A DNA stretch of 64,000 bases from Cryptomeria japonica (GCF_030272615.1 NC_081406.1:477802900-477866899); one strand, 5' to 3'; numbered from the stretch's first letter, positions 1 to 12,508 are shown. The notes: generated by a model from the sequence alone, not told the origin. Translations and numbers: made by a program.

Positions 1-2800
1 CATATGATAGGATTTACTGAGTTGGACGATAATTTAAAAGCTTCAGGATGACAACAGTTTTGTTTCATATGAGTTACTGCCTAGTATCATATGACAAATG
101 GGCATGTCTAGGAGGATAAAAGATTCAGTGCAATTATGTATTGTAAGACATAGTATTTAGCTTCAGACAACAGACTACTAGGTTTCATACGATAGAGGAT
201 TGAGCTCAGACGACAAATTATCAGACTCGTACGACACTTGATATGGAGCATAATGATAAATGATCAGATTCGTACAATTGTTAACATGACAGAGACAAAA
301 ATTATGAGTTTTTCAATAGCTGAGTATGACAACTGAGTATGACCAATTCTAAGATGGATTGATTTTTGACCAGGATTGACTAGTTTTGGATAAAATTTCA
401 ACTTATGATGGACTAGTTCTGACACAGACAAACTTTTTGATCACTAAGTTGTTTCTTAATTTCTCCAATTTTGGTATTCCAGTTTTAGTTTGAGGGATGA
501 AAAACACAGAAAACACGTAGTATGAATAGTAACTCCAATCACAACATGCAAGCCCTATGGAATTTGGTGAGAGAAAAAAACCTTTTCTTGTAGACTCAGG
601 TACACACACAATAGCTAATCAGAATACGGTTGCTGAGTCTCATGCAATGGATTCTCAATGCCGTATTATCCGACTCCAAATGCTAATGGGGGCACGAAAT
701 GACAAGTATCTTGGGAGAGTTGCTATCTCTCTTGCATAAAGATTATCCCCCTTTCGAAGGTGAACTGGGTAGCTTCTAAATTTAATTGGATCTAGTAAGG
801 GGTCTGTTCTATGCGTCGAGGTATAAACTAAATTAAGAGGTTTCCCAGCCTTGAAAAACAAGGTTTAATATACCCGAAGGTACAGAGGAGAGCTATTCTC
901 AAGCACTGTCGTTGACTTAATTTTCATCAAATCACGTTTATTTTATAGTTGGTTGGAGTACTTGGCATTTAGCCATTCCCACTTAGGTCGTTCCCCTCAC
1001 ATCGGCCATAACGTCTTTAAGAGTTTTTAAGCTCCTCGGGAGGGCAGGCCTGCTAAATATGTACAAATCTCAAACAAAGAAAATGCCTCAAGGGTCTGGA
1101 TTTCTGATTGTTTAAAAAAAGACAAGAGCATACTCTCCTACCTCTTAGAATTTACTCAAAACACGAAATATAGATTTGTTCTTTAATCAGATAGCAATTT
1201 AGGTGCCTATAAATGAATTGAAAGAATACACGATGTTTGGTCGATTCTTCTCAGGCAACCTACAAAGACAATGAATCAGTAGTCATATTGTTTTGTGCGA
1301 CAAGAATATTCTTCAACGAGCATTCTGCAAAAACTGATTAGGCTGTGAAAAATTCTAAGATAGACAGATAAACAACTAGGATCAGTTGTCAGAATAATCA
1401 ATTTGAACAAAAAACCAAAATCATGAAATTTGCTTTTTTGTCTTTTTAACCAAAAAAATACAGAGCCCTATGACAGAGTTTACCAGATCGTACAATACAA
1501 GATTCTTGCTCATGTGACACTTGCAATTTTTCGTTTCAGCCTATGAGAAATGTTGTACGATATAACACAGAGGTTGTATGGCCAAAAATCTGAAAAGTCA
1601 AAAACCTGAAAAATAAAAAAAATAAAAAATTAGTCTTGGAGGCCAAAAAATGCAGTCTTCAGGCCCCACGGTGGGCTCCAGAAATGTGTGTGTTAAAAAG
1701 TGGAATAAGGATCTGTATCTGTAGGACCCAACACTTCAATTATGTCATTACATGTATGGTTAGACAAATATAAGCATGATTAATAAAACCATAACAAATC
1801 GAACAATTGCCTTCTAAAAGATGTGAGTATAAGATTGCTCTCATATTTTTATAAGCAATACCAGTGACTAGACTACACCAAGACGAAGGATTTAATCTAT
1901 ATGAGCATGATATTAAGCTAAAAATGGATGCAAGATGGATGAATAATTCAAGCAATAACGAATTCAAGCAATAATGGATTCAAGCAATATGGATGCAAAT
2001 AATCTAAAAAAAACACAATATATTCAATGACTCCAGAGCAAAAATAAGCATAATAATAATCTCCAAGCATGTTCTCAAAAATCTCTAGGGTAAATTGGAT
2101 AAAGAGCTTAAGGCTGAATTTATAGAGAATTGCAAGAGAGATGATGAAAAAGCTCAATTTAGGATTAATTGAAAATAATTGAGAAATCGTGTTCAGTTAA
2201 CTTTAAGATAGATTCCAATTATAGTTTAATTGAAATGCATTTAGATAGGAAGTTCAAGTTGCATGAGAAATAAGAATTAATTAATTCCATGCACTTGTGA
2301 TAAAAATAGATAATTCTTTGATTTATTCAAGAAAAGAGTCTTTTCAAATACAACTGAACTTCTTTTTCTCAAAAGTTGTGAGTTCCAATTTTAGACAATG
2401 ATTAATAATTCAATTAATTGCTTTTCTAATTTCAAATTCTAAATTTAGAAGAAGAAATAATATCTCAAGTTTGATTTCTCTCTCAATTCAATTCTTTTAT
2501 TTTATTTTCAATTCAACTCTTGCTTTGTAATTAATTCCTCTTTTGTAATAAATTATTTCATTTTTACATGATTAAATGGTAAATTTATTAATTAATTAAA
2601 TATGCTAAGATATTTAATAAATTAAACAGATAATTGATCAAAATGATATTCATGGAATGATTCAATTAATTAAATAAATATTTAATTAATATTGAGTAAT
2701 TGACTTGCCATGCAAAATTTGATGATTAAAGAATTAATAATGTGCTCAAGATTGATTTAATTATGTTTGGTTAGGACCTTGGTGATATTGTTGAGATTAG
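1..2800 (-). repeat. Ty3/Gypsy LTR, left copy (continues beyond the window)
   Basis: This noncoding block carries the same sequence family as the right end of the window. The stretch 541-1020 matches 63110-63600, and 1760-1935 matches 57240-57400, all on the same strand. On the minus strand it reads as an LTR: an AT-rich upstream part with TTAATTAA runs (2800 to about 2200), a TATA-like box, then a transcribed part running off the window at position 1. The inner edge lies where plus-strand integrase coding begins near 2816. Both edges are approximate. Short open frames inside it are not conserved and I do not call them genes. Confidence 0.6.
2119..2124 (-). promoter_or_regulatory. TATA-like box in the left Gypsy LTR
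   Basis: The minus strand reads CTCTATAAATTCAGCC here, just downstream of the AT-rich upstream part of the LTR. A similar box (CCTATAAATAAACCC) sits at the matching place in the related LTR near 57595. Its promoter role is inferred from position. Confidence 0.4.
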
Positions 2801-2815
2801 GGGCCCATGGTTTAG

Positions 2816-3440
2816 ATGACCAATTTTAGGGTATTACAACTTCTCCAACCATACTACCCACAGGGGAATGTCCAAGAAGAAGAATCAAATAAAACAATCC
2901 TGAAAATCCTCAAGAAAACAATAAATGATGCTGGCAAGGATTGGCATGTGCAACTCAATCCAACACTCTCAGCCTACAGAACTAGTATCTGCACACCTAT
3001 AGGGGCTATTCCATATTCATTGGTGTATGGTTCAGAATCAATTCTACCTCCTGAGGTCAAAATCCCATCTCTCCGAGTATCTTTGAAGGGCCTCATACAA
3101 GATGAGGAATACGGAGTAAACAAGTTGCAGGAACTAGAACTTCTTGATGAAAAATGACAATGTGCCTATGATCATCTCAAGGCATATCAGCAATCAATGT
3201 GTAGAAGCTATAATGAAAAATTCATCCCAAGGGATTTCAAAGTTGGTGATCTCATACTAAAGAGAAAATCCCAAAAATCAGCAAGATCGAGAAAAGAAGG
3301 GGAAGTTTGAACCTAACTGGTTGGGACCCTTTGTCATCATATTAGCCTACGGATCAAGAGCATATTAGTTGTTAACTTTAGAAGGGGACGTGCTCGATGA
3401 ACCAACCAACACCATTCATCTAAAGAAGTTCTACACTTGA
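2816..3440 (+). pseudogene. Gypsy integrase C-terminal fragment
   Basis: The fragment starts inside the integrase core. It shows the region after the catalytic domain (NPTLSAYRTSICTPIGAIPY, then YSLVYGSESILPPEV) typical of Ty3/Gypsy Tat-type pol. It continues into the C-terminal domain (FKVGDLILK, then WLGPFVII) and the usual end of pol (NTIHLKKFYT, stop at 3438-3440). There is an in-frame stop at 3155-3157 and a frameshift near 3290. Protease, reverse transcriptase and the integrase N-terminus are missing to the left, where a minus-strand LTR abuts. It cannot encode a working enzyme. Confidence 0.8.
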
Positions 3441-4075
3441 GTCATCCAATGCACGGATCAAGCAAAAAAGCAAAAAAATAAAAAATCAGAAAAATACAAA
3501 AAAAAAATAAAAAATCCTAAAGTACAATAAAAACAAGTGGTGAAAACTTGGCAATAGGCACTATTTGTGAGAGAAAAAATCCTCTATCTATTTGTACTCA
3601 CATCATATCTTTGATCCCTCTAGTATTAGCTAGTTACCATCACCGAATACTTATACAAGCAACATTATCCTGGACATACTTAGTGTAGTCACTGTCTTTG
3701 ATTATCTAAATAGTTATCCATAAAATATCCTACCATGGCTCGGTGATCAATGTATACATCCACATCAATGAGTATCCATAACTTTGGGCAGCATTCCTCT
3801 CACTTTAACATTCATACAACAAACAAGGATCGTAACATACTAGGGAACCAATGTCAAAACTTCTCATCAGGCTAGAAAACAGGATCATTTTCCAACTGCA
3901 ACTTCAACACACACACAATGGATGATTTTTCTAAACTATGATTTGATTACATTCAACATTAAGTTTTGACTATTTGTATCTTGATTTCTAAATCATTAGA
4001 TCTCCTGAGCTACTCAAGGATTCAATGAGATAGAGAAGCAACGAAAGAATCTGGTATTTTATTTGGTTTTCTACC
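3441..4075 (+). other. Gypsy 3' noncoding tail, left part
   Basis: No coding signal is visible. Lying directly after the pol stop and cut at 4075 by E1, it is best read as the region between pol and the 3' LTR of the plus-strand Gypsy. It resumes at 12010 once E1 and one copy of the target duplication are removed. Confidence 0.5.
4071..4075. other. Target-site duplication of E1 (left copy)
   Basis: CTACC lies next to the 5' LTR. CTATC at 12010-12014 lies next to the 3' LTR; they differ by one C/T change. Confidence 0.6.
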
Positions 4076-5258
4076 TATTACTATTTACTAAGTTGTCATT
4101 AGTTTTATGTCCAAAGTCATTCTATATACTCTAGTCGGTTATTAATACCGAAATATTCAGTTGGTAAGCACAGAGTAGTTGGTTACAGAAGTTACAAGTC
4201 ACAAAATTTAGTATACACCAAGTTGTCTACCGAGTAACGTTCTATGACTACCGAGCAACAAAGATGGTATACCAAGTTAATACACACCGAGTGAAACGTG
4301 TTACCAGATTCATTGAACCTAGACACATATGGGAAATGTGTTACAAAGATCGAGGAACAAGAAACCGTTAACACATTGGAAATTGCACTTATAGATTTTA
4401 TATAATTTTGAGGACATCTATCCAATGAAATAATTTTGTATGGTTATTCATTTAATGAATCATGTTTGTAAGATCAAAGCATGAACAAGATCACCATTAC
4501 AAGAGATCTATTTATACAGCATGAATTGAGGATCAAATATATGTGTGTGAAGCAAGACATATGTGAAAAAGAAAAATCATGGGAAAGAACTGAGTGTTAT
4601 GACTATTACGATTAACAAAGATACACAGAGGTCACCAAGAAGGGATTTTAGAGAACAGTCAAGGAATAGAGTAAACAGAAAGGTTTACCGAGTTAATTTA
4701 TGGTTTACTGAGGTATGCTATAAGTAAGGTAATTTCATTTTGAGCACATAGAATCTGCTATAACATTTCAAATGTGAAGTTGCAAATATTTTGTAAGATT
4801 TTGATTGTAATATTTTGAGTTGTAAGAGAAACCTTTAACAGGGTAAAAGACTCTAACAAAGTCTATAAATTGTAAAGCCTTTAACCAGGTGCAGCATTTA
4901 GAATAAGTGTTGTAAAATCCTTTAGCAAGGTAGATCTAAAGATCTTGATACTCCTAACAGGGTAAGCTATCAAAAATAGCTAAACATGTAGCTCTAACCG
5001 AGCAACCTTTATTATTGCAGTAGTGAAGTTGTATCCCCATCACAGTTTTTCTCTCTAACCAAGAGTTTCTGCGTAACCAAAATATATGTGTTATGGAGTG
5101 AAACATGTATGAATGTTATTTATATGTTTTAGCTTTATATTATGTTTCAGCAGTATTCAGTTTATGTTTTTCAGTAAATTTATTATTGAAGAAATGTTTT
5201 GGAGTACTGATTCGCACCTCCCCTCTCAGTACATTAGCTTTCCATATTAGGCCTAACA
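4076..5258 (+). repeat. E1 5' LTR
   Basis: This is a direct repeat of 10841-12009. The terminal TG has become TA at 4076-4077, and the 3' end reads CCTAACA, followed by the primer site. The two LTR copies differ by scattered substitutions and short indels, so the insertion is not recent. Confidence 0.85.
5204..5232 (+). other. U5 hairpin, E1 5' LTR
   Basis: GTACTGA (5204-5210) pairs with TCAGTAC (5226-5232) around a C-rich loop. It lies 26 bp before the LTR end. The same structure with other stem sequences occurs in the other Copia-type LTRs of the window. Confidence 0.6.
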
Positions 5259-5260
5259 AT

Positions 5261-5272
5261 TGGTATCAGAGC
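5261..5272 (+). other. E1 primer-binding site
   Basis: TGGTATCAGAGC follows the LTR end by two bases. It is complementary to the 3' end of plant initiator tRNA-Met, the usual primer of plant Copia elements. Confidence 0.85.
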
Positions 5273-5320
5273 GTTAATCTTGGAAAAGGGTTTAACTGCC
5301 TAAAGAGAAAGATCTTATCA

Positions 5321-6673
5321 ATGGAAGGCTACAAACAATCTCAAAAAATTGTGAATCTTCAAATTGAATCGGATCATGCTAATCAAGTGATTGCAGACAT
5401 GCAAAAACAAATGCAAAGATCACTTAAAGTTAGAAGAAGATTGTCTGATGATTTGCAGGACTCTCAAGAGCTGGTGGAACAAATTGAGACATCATCTAAG
5501 AACAGTATATCTGAAGAGACTAAAGAAATGATTGGAGCATTTAAAGAAAAAAATAAAGCACTGACTGATCAACTAAAAGTAATGAAAAGAGAACATGAAC
5601 ATTTCAACACACAGATGACTGAAAATCTTGATGCATTGAGGATAGTCGAGGATAACATAAGAGATACAGAAAGAGAAAAATAACAGCTTGAAGCATTAGT
5701 GTCTGAAAAGAATGATGAAATCACAAGGATGACTGGAATTCAACAAAATCTATCTGATCAATTGGGTTATGCACATCATGAAGAAAATCTGAAAGAAAAT
5801 GAGAATTAAGTATTGAAACTTGAAATATCAAGATTAATCAATGAACTTGAAACAAAGAAGAAATCCAAAGAAACACTGAAGAAAAGTTATGAAGGATCAA
5901 GGATGTTGGATGAGCAACTAACTACAAGAAGACCCAACAAAGTTGCAGGACTCAGTTACAAAGGAAAAGACTCTATCGAGAAGGGAATCCACACTATCAA
6001 GAGAGGAGAAACATCAAAACAAGTTGTAAACAAGAAGAACATCAAAGGAAAGAAGCCTATTTGCAACTACCGTGGAAAACAAGGACATACTACCAACATA
6101 TGCCAAATCAGAAAAGGTAAGCAACTGAATGTCACTAGATCCAATGGTTATTGTTACAATTGCAATAAATATGGTCACACATCTAACCAATGTAGGAAAA
6201 ATTCTGCTAGCAATTATCAAAAGGCAAAATTCAAAGGGTTTTGTAAAAACTGTAATAGATATGGACATAGTACTGAGAAGTATTGGTTTAAGCAGAAGAA
6301 CTATATGTGGTCTGCACACCAAGCAAATACTAGAGGCTACCAAACTCACACAGATCTTAATCGACAGTATATTGTAGTACCATGGGATTATAATACAAGG
6401 ATATGGTGTGAATGTCGTGGAAGATATGGACATATAAGTGCCAACTACTTTATAAGGTTTGGAGTGAACAACCGAAGATTATGGAGAAATCTTGGTATGG
6501 CATGTTTTCATTGTCACAAAGTTGGACACTTGGCTAGAGATTGCAGAGATCAACCTAGAGGAGATATTGAAGAAATAAAAAGCAAATTCCAGATGATTTG
6601 GAAAAAGAAGGAAATTGTGTCAAATGAAGAAAAAACCTTACCTACCAAGTTACGTGCATCTATTCCAAAATAA
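5321..6673 (+). pseudogene. E1 gag-like coiled-coil / zinc-knuckle protein
   Basis: The frame opens at the first ATG after the primer site (MEGYKQ) and runs about 450 codons, with two in-frame stops (5681 and near 5807) and no frameshift. The N-terminal half is charged and coiled-coil-like. The C-terminal half has five CCHC-type knuckles. Two are intact (CYNCNKYGHTSNQC and CFHCHKVGHLARDC); three have a cysteine replaced by arginine or tyrosine. Such knuckles bind nucleic acid in retrotransposon nucleocapsids, so this is probably the packaging protein. The coiled-coil differs from the UBN2-type gag of E2, E3 and E5 but resembles those of E4 and E6. Confidence 0.75.
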
Positions 6674-7224
6674 TCGATAAAGATATGAAGGGACTGCATC
6701 CTCTCAAGGTTAAATCTTAACAATTCCTATTTTATCATGTACTTAATTCAAAATCTACATAGCTAAGATGCATTAGCAAGTTTGAAATTTTATCAAGTCT
6801 TTTGGAGCACTAGTCAAGTCGGTAAATGCAGGAAGCCTATCAAGTAGGTAAATGCAGGAAGTCTGGCTACTCGATAAAAGCATAAAAAGGAAGGTAAATT
6901 GGTTTAGTGGAATTGAGTGCATTTAATGTTTTTTGACCTAACTGCACGGAGCCCGATAAGGTAAAATGTGTACTTAAAGCTTTTGCATGGTCATTTTACA
7001 CTTACCAAGTTTTCAAAAAGCAGAGCGAAGCGATTCAAAGGTGATCAAATCTCTTCTGAAGTGAAATTCAATGTATTTATATCAATCACAATCCATTGTC
7101 AAACAAGTTAACCGATCATATCAGTTGTGAATATCTGTTTTATATTTACTAAGTGGAAAGCATCTGTTGGTTAAAAGTTTTCAAACCCTAAGGCTCTTTC
7201 GTTAGTGATTATCCAAAGTTTGAA
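6674..7224 (+). other. E1 spacer between gag and ORF2
   Basis: I see no coding signal, and it opens directly onto the ORF2 ATG. How ORF2 is expressed (splicing, reinitiation or a separate transcript) cannot be told from the sequence. Confidence 0.5.
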
Positions 7225-10200
7225 ATGGCTCCTAAGATTCAGAAACCCATTGTTGTTGAGAACATTGAGAAGCCCTCACTGAAATACTCACTACCTCCCA
7301 AAGTAGCATCTGAACCGGATGATAAAACTGCATTTTCACTCATTCCGGATAGGGTTTTATTAGTTGAGGATGTCAGATTCTTCACTAAGTGTCGTGTTGA
7401 GGAACTAGGTCATATTGAGATCAAGGACATGTATGATGAATTGTGTACCAATGGAAAACTGGATAGCAAGTTTGAACATATTAAAGTCAAGGGATTGACC
7501 GAAGCCCTAACCTACCCACGAGTCTTCAAGCCCCAATGGGTTAAATTTGTTTTGAGCAGATTTCATGATGACTTTATGTGCTTAGAGGAGAAACCATTCA
7601 AGATCACCAAGGAAATCATCTACTTAATCACTGGATACCCTATATTCAACCATGCCCAAGCTCAGAAAATAATTTCATAGAAAGAATTGATCACTTTAAC
7701 TAGAGTTGAATCTGATTGCAAAGGTCTAAAATTGAACAATGTTACAAATGCAGAGCTAAAGTTTGCAATTAGAGTCATAGGTTATTGTTTCTTTCAGTCG
7801 GCAAGGGAAAATAGTGTACCATGTGCAGTTGTTGATTTAGCATACAAAATTGTGAAGAAAGGTATGAAGATTGATCTATGCGAAGTGTTGTTGAAAAATC
7901 TATTTGAAAATCTCAACACCATAAGGAAGCCAAAGAAGTACAACTTAACAAACACACTAAAGTTTGGGAGCTACACTGACCAATCACCCATTAGATAAAT
8001 GATTTTATCAAATAGCTAGGTGATAATTTCAATGATATAATGGATGATTACTTTAGCAAGTTTCAGGAAAAGATGCATAACAGGTATAGAATACCACCCC
8101 AGTTAGTGGAGAAATACAAGGATGATATATGTTTTGAAGTGGACACCGACTATTGCTATGTCAATGCGGTAGAACCGAGAACTCAATCTTTGCCGCCTAT
8201 GGGTTATGAGATTGATTTTGACCTTACACAGTAGCAGATAGATGCCTTTCTTGCACTAGCAAGGCATGCTATCGAGATCAGATACGGTACATATGAAGAA
8301 GTTAAAGAAAAAGTCAAAATGAGCATTGTAGTACCAAAGGCTACAAGGAAAGCAACCAAAATGATCAAAGTATTAACAGAGAAATTTGGAGAAGGTTCTT
8401 CCTCCACTCCTATCAAGAGCGATCAAGTCATCACTGAGGAGGAATCTAAATCCCAAGAAGCAGCAATTACATTGAGCACTGAGTTGCCAAAAGGCAAAAT
8501 TTTGAAAAGGAAGAAATAGGATACATCACAGGTATCACCTACTCCTCCAGTGAAGCAGCCCAATACTAGATCATCTGCAGTATCACCGAGTAAGAAGCAG
8601 AAAAATGTTGCAATGCCTAAGGTAGAAAAAACTTATAAGAAGTCTACTCGGAGAATAATTTTAAATAAAGAGTCAAGTGACACCGAATCTGAAGACAAAA
8701 ATAAATTTTAGATTGTCAAAAGAAAAAAGGAAGATGTACATAGTGTTGATAATTTTTGTACCAATTTGAAACAATATGGTGGATTTGGGTCATTTAGGTA
8801 TGTCAAATATGACTCTCGAATAGAAGAAGACAAGAGGCAAATAGAAGAGTCAGTTGTATGTACACTTCTTAAATTCTGATTAGTCCCATTGGAAGTAACT
8901 AATTCTCTTCCAAAAGCATTGTACTTACACATTGATAACAGGTGGAAATATGCTATGGACTCAGAAAAGAAGATGAGAGAAAGAAGTCTGGTACATCTCT
9001 TTCCAAACATGTTGGTAGATGAGATAAGTGAACATCTGAAAGACTACCAAACAAACTTCCAAGTCAAGCAAAGAGTCTTGAAACTGATGAATGGCCTTTA
9101 TCTTGAAGTAGAGAAAGAGACAAAAGAAAAATGGCAAGAAATTTTTTGAATCAAGAGTGCTGATTAGCAAGGTGAAGTTGAAATAGTGGATATCACCAAG
9201 CAAGATCCCACTGAAACTATACAACCTGATGAGGATGTCATGGATACCGAGGTACATGAACAGGAAATGATAGAAGGGAATGCTTATGCCAAACTGGTAT
9301 CAAGTGAGTCATTTTTGGAACAAGTCAAGTCCTATCCTCTGGTAACTCAACATGTTTCAACTGAGACACCTTAGGACACTGAACAAGGCAAAGAGGGTCA
9401 ACAGTCTACCAAAGGAGAAGCTACTTCTCAGACCACCAAGGAACAGACTTCTCAAGCCCCTTCAAGTACTGACAATGTTATAACTGAGACCCCGAGCAAG
9501 GATCACTGAAGGCTACATCTAAGGCTAAAGAAATTGACAAAAGTGTTGCCTCTACCGAGCAACCTATTGAGGGTGAACAAGCCTCCCAAGCCATTGTATT
9601 AGTTCAATTGGTGAAAGCCTCCTCCTCTAAAGAAAATAAAATGAAAAAGCATAGTTTCAAGTTAGATTTGTCAAAACCAATTGTGTTACCGAATGTAGAC
9701 ATATCCAAATTAAAAGGGCAAGCACTTATTGAATTCGGTGAACTATGCAAAGCCAAAGCCAAACAAGAGAAACAAATGGCTATACAAAAGAAAAACAAAG
9801 TACTTCAGAAGGTGAAAGCACTATTAACAAAAATTCTACCTGAAGCTACAGTAACAAAAGATGCAGCCATCCATATTCAACTGGATGAACTCCTCAATAA
9901 GATCAAGACATCTAGAGTAGATGCATTTGAATACCTGAGCAAATTGAAGGACAAAGAGCTCACTGCAAAAATGATTGAAGAGGTACAAAAACCCATTGCT
10001 ATCGGTAAAGTAAAACTTGTCAAATTTATTGCTAAGTTGTCCCCTCAACTCAAGCACATTCTTTATTTATTTTAGAAACTCTGTACATTTTCTTTATTCA
10101 TTAAAGATATCAAGCATAAAACAGAAGTGATTGAGCAAGAGATCACTGATCTCTCCAATAAATTGACCACTGAGCCAAATTCTATTCAGAATTTCTATAC

Positions 10201-10522
10201 CAAGTTACAAACTCTCATGGCTCAACAATTGGAACTTAGGAATGAAGAGCACAAAATAATGATGGACATTATGACTCTTCAAACCTTATTCATTCCACAC
10301 TTGTCCTCCATCCAAGAATAGATCAACAAGGCTGCCTCCTTATCCACTCAGCCAGAGGGAAGCACTTTAGATGGTCTGATTTCACTGTTAGCTGATATTA
10401 CAGCTCAAAATTCCCTAATGGACAGTGTCAAGAGTGCCATTACCAATGCTCTCACCGGTGCTCAAACTAAATACAAATATATTTTTGATCAATTGCCTCC
10501 ACCAAATGGTAACTATTTTTGA
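7225..10522 (+). pseudogene. E1 ORF2, conserved protein of unknown function
   Basis: An ATG at 7225 opens a reading frame of roughly 1,100 codons that shifts frame near 8000-8040 and again between 9374 and 9608, with several in-frame stops; it ends at TGA 10520-10522. The N-terminal third has a motif shared with E4 and E6: DVRFFTKCRVEELG here (7369-7410). A second shared block is FHDDFMCLEEKPFKITKEII. A third is VEPRTQSLPPMGY near 8170. The rest is lysine/glutamate-rich and coiled-coil-like. There is no DDE, DDD or YVDD motif, so it is not pol. It may belong to the loosely defined plant transposon-associated families, but I cannot assign one. Confidence 0.65.
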
Positions 10523-10840
10523 TGTTTGTCAAAAAGGGGGAGTATAGTGTATACAAGAGGAGTATACCGAGCAGATCAACCTATTCAAGTATACAGAAAA
10601 TTTTGACAGGGGGAGCAGTGATCATCGAGCAGTGAATACAGAATATTGATCACATCACATGCATAATCAGAGTTATGCATGGTATATTGATAAGGGGAGT
10701 ATATCTGAGTATACTATTTTATTGACAATTGTATATACTGTCAGTTTAGTCAAATTTTGTAAGTATATAGATTTTTTTTGAGTTATGACTTTGAAAGAAG
10801 TTTTGTCAAACATTTCAAAACTAATGTCAAATGGGGAGAT
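10523..10840 (+). other. E1 3' internal tail with polypurine tract
   Basis: Noncoding. It contains several short purine runs (AAAAAGGGGGAG, GACAGGGGGAG) and ends with the likely polypurine tract ATGGGGAGAT directly before the 3' LTR. Confidence 0.65.
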
Positions 10841-10871
10841 TGTTATTATTTACTAAGTTGTCATTAGTTTT
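10817..10871 (+). other. Inverted repeat across the E1 polypurine tract/3' LTR junction
   Basis: AAAACTAATGTCAA (10817-10830) pairs with TTGTCATTAGTTTT (10858-10871) at 13 of 14 positions. The purine tract and the first bases of the LTR lie in the loop. E2, E3 and E5 have an equivalent structure with a different arm sequence. Confidence 0.6.
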
Positions 10872-12009
10872 ATGTCCAAAGTCATTGTATATACTCTAGT
10901 TGGTTATTACTACCGAAATATTTAGTCGGTAAGCATAGAGCAGTCGGTTACAAAAGTTAAAAGTCACAAAGTTTAGTATACACCGAGCTATCTACCGAGT
11001 AACATTCTATGACTACCAAGTAGCAAAGATGGTATACTGAGTTAATACACACCGAGTGAAACGTGTTACCAGATTCATTGAACCTAGACACATATGGGAA
11101 ACATGTTACAAAGATCGAGGAATAAGAAACCATTAACACATTGGAAATTGCACTTATAGATTTTATATGATTTTGAGGACATCTATACAATGAAATAATT
11201 TTGTATGGTTATTCATTTCATGAATCATGTTTGTAAGATCGAAGCATGAACAAGATCACCGTTACAAGAGATCTATTTATACAACATGAATTGAGGATCA
11301 AATATATGTGTGTGAAGCAAGACATATGTGAAAAAGCAAAATCATAGGAAAGCACTGAGTGTTATGACTGTTACGATTGACAGAGATACACAGAGGTCAC
11401 TGAGAAGGATTTTAGAGAACAGTCAAGGAACATAGTAAATAGAAAGGTTTACCGAGGTATGCTATAAGCAAGGTAATTTCATTTTGAGCACATAGAATTT
11501 TCTATAACGTTTTAGATGTGAAGTTGCAGATATTTTGTAAGATTTTGATTGTAATATTTTGAGTTGTAAGAGAAACCTTTAACAGGGTAAAAGACTCTAA
11601 CAAAGTCTATAAATTGTAAAACCTTTAACCAGGTGTAGCATTTAGAATAAGTGTTGTAAAATCTTTTAGCAAGGTAGATCTAAAGATCTTGATACTCGTA
11701 ACAAGGTAAGCTATCAGAAATAGCTAAACATGTAGCTCTAACCGAGCAACCTTTATTATTGTAGTAGTGAAGTTGTGGGTGTCATCCCCACCGCAGTTTT
11801 TCTCTCTAACCAAGAGTTTCTGCATAACCAAAATATATGTGTTATGGAGTGAAACATGTATGAATGTTATTTATATGTTTTAGCTTTATATTATGTTTCA
11901 GTAGTATTCAATTTATGTTTTTTAGTAAAGTTATTATTGAAGAAATGTTTCAGAGTACTGATTCACCCCTCCCCTCTTAGTACATTAGCTTTCCATATTG
12001 GGCCTAACA
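10841..12009 (+). repeat. E1 3' LTR
   Basis: It begins TGTTATTATTTACTAAG directly after the purine tract and ends GGGCCTAACA. It matches 4076-5258 along its length. Confidence 0.85.
11955..11983 (+). other. U5 hairpin, E1 3' LTR
   Basis: GTACTGA pairs with TTAGTAC, including one G-T wobble, around ttcacccctcccctc. This is the same element as at 5204-5232. Confidence 0.55.
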
Positions 12010-12340
12010 CTATCTATGAGGTGATCATTCGTATGGTGCAAATTTATCTCAAGACATGATTAGAAACATATCATTGAAGACACTTTCCACTTTGCACATA
12101 AAAATGGTTAACTCTTGTTTGTTTTACGCAAGCAACACTCAAGTCATCTTGGTTCAATCATACCTCAATGCTTGTGTCATTTTGTAATATCAAACATCCA
12201 TGTAAGTTTTACTCAGGTCCTTGTGGTTCAGTTATACCATGATGCTTGTATTAACTTTCAACATATCAAAAGATCAATGATGATAAAAAGAGTACAAAAA
12301 AGTGACTAAACGGGAATGACAATGACATAATTAGAGTGAT
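12010..12340 (+). other. Gypsy 3' tail, right part
   Basis: Noncoding DNA that continues 3441-4075 across E1. Two imperfect copies of a roughly 60-bp phrase (caagtcatcttggttcaatc and caggtccttgtggttcagtt) are visible at 12130-12250. Confidence 0.45.
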
Positions 12341-12508
12341 CATTTAGTTGCATAACATTTTAAACTTGCATTTAGTTTCATATCATTTTAAACTTGCATT
12401 TAGTTGCATAGCATTTTAAACTTGCAGTTCGTTGCATATTATTTTAAACTTGCATTTAGTTGCATATCATTTTAAACTTGCATTTAGTTGCATATCATTT
12501 TCACATCA
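12341..12508 (+). repeat. 28-bp tandem repeat, six copies
   Basis: The unit is CATTTAGTTGCATATCATTT followed by TAAACTTG. Six head-to-tail copies differ by a few bases, and the last drifts into the next array. Tandem arrays between pol and the 3' LTR are common in plant Tat/Ogre-type Gypsy elements. Confidence 0.85.

Larger units (their letters stand above)
4076..12009 (+). mobile_element. E1: complete pol-less LTR retrotransposon with gag and ORF2
   Basis: Two direct LTRs (4076-5258 and 10841-12009) flank an internal region with a tRNA-Met-type primer site, a gag-like ORF, a second long ORF and a purine tract. Flanking pentamers CTACC (4071-4075) and CTATC (12010-12014) look like a target duplication with one change. 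No protease, integrase, reverse transcriptase or RNase H motif is found in any frame, so it is non-autonomous. E4 and E6 are relatives. It inserted into the tail of the plus-strand Gypsy fragment. Confidence 0.85.

Noticed and set aside
1740-2157. Short minus-strand open frames in the left LTR
   Set aside because: They lie in LTR noncoding sequence, have no conserved motif, and the matching region near 57.2-57.6 kb does not keep them.
5261-5272. A tRNA gene or fragment at the TGGTATCAGAGC sites
   Set aside because: Only the 12-base complement of a tRNA 3' end is present, in the standard primer-site position.
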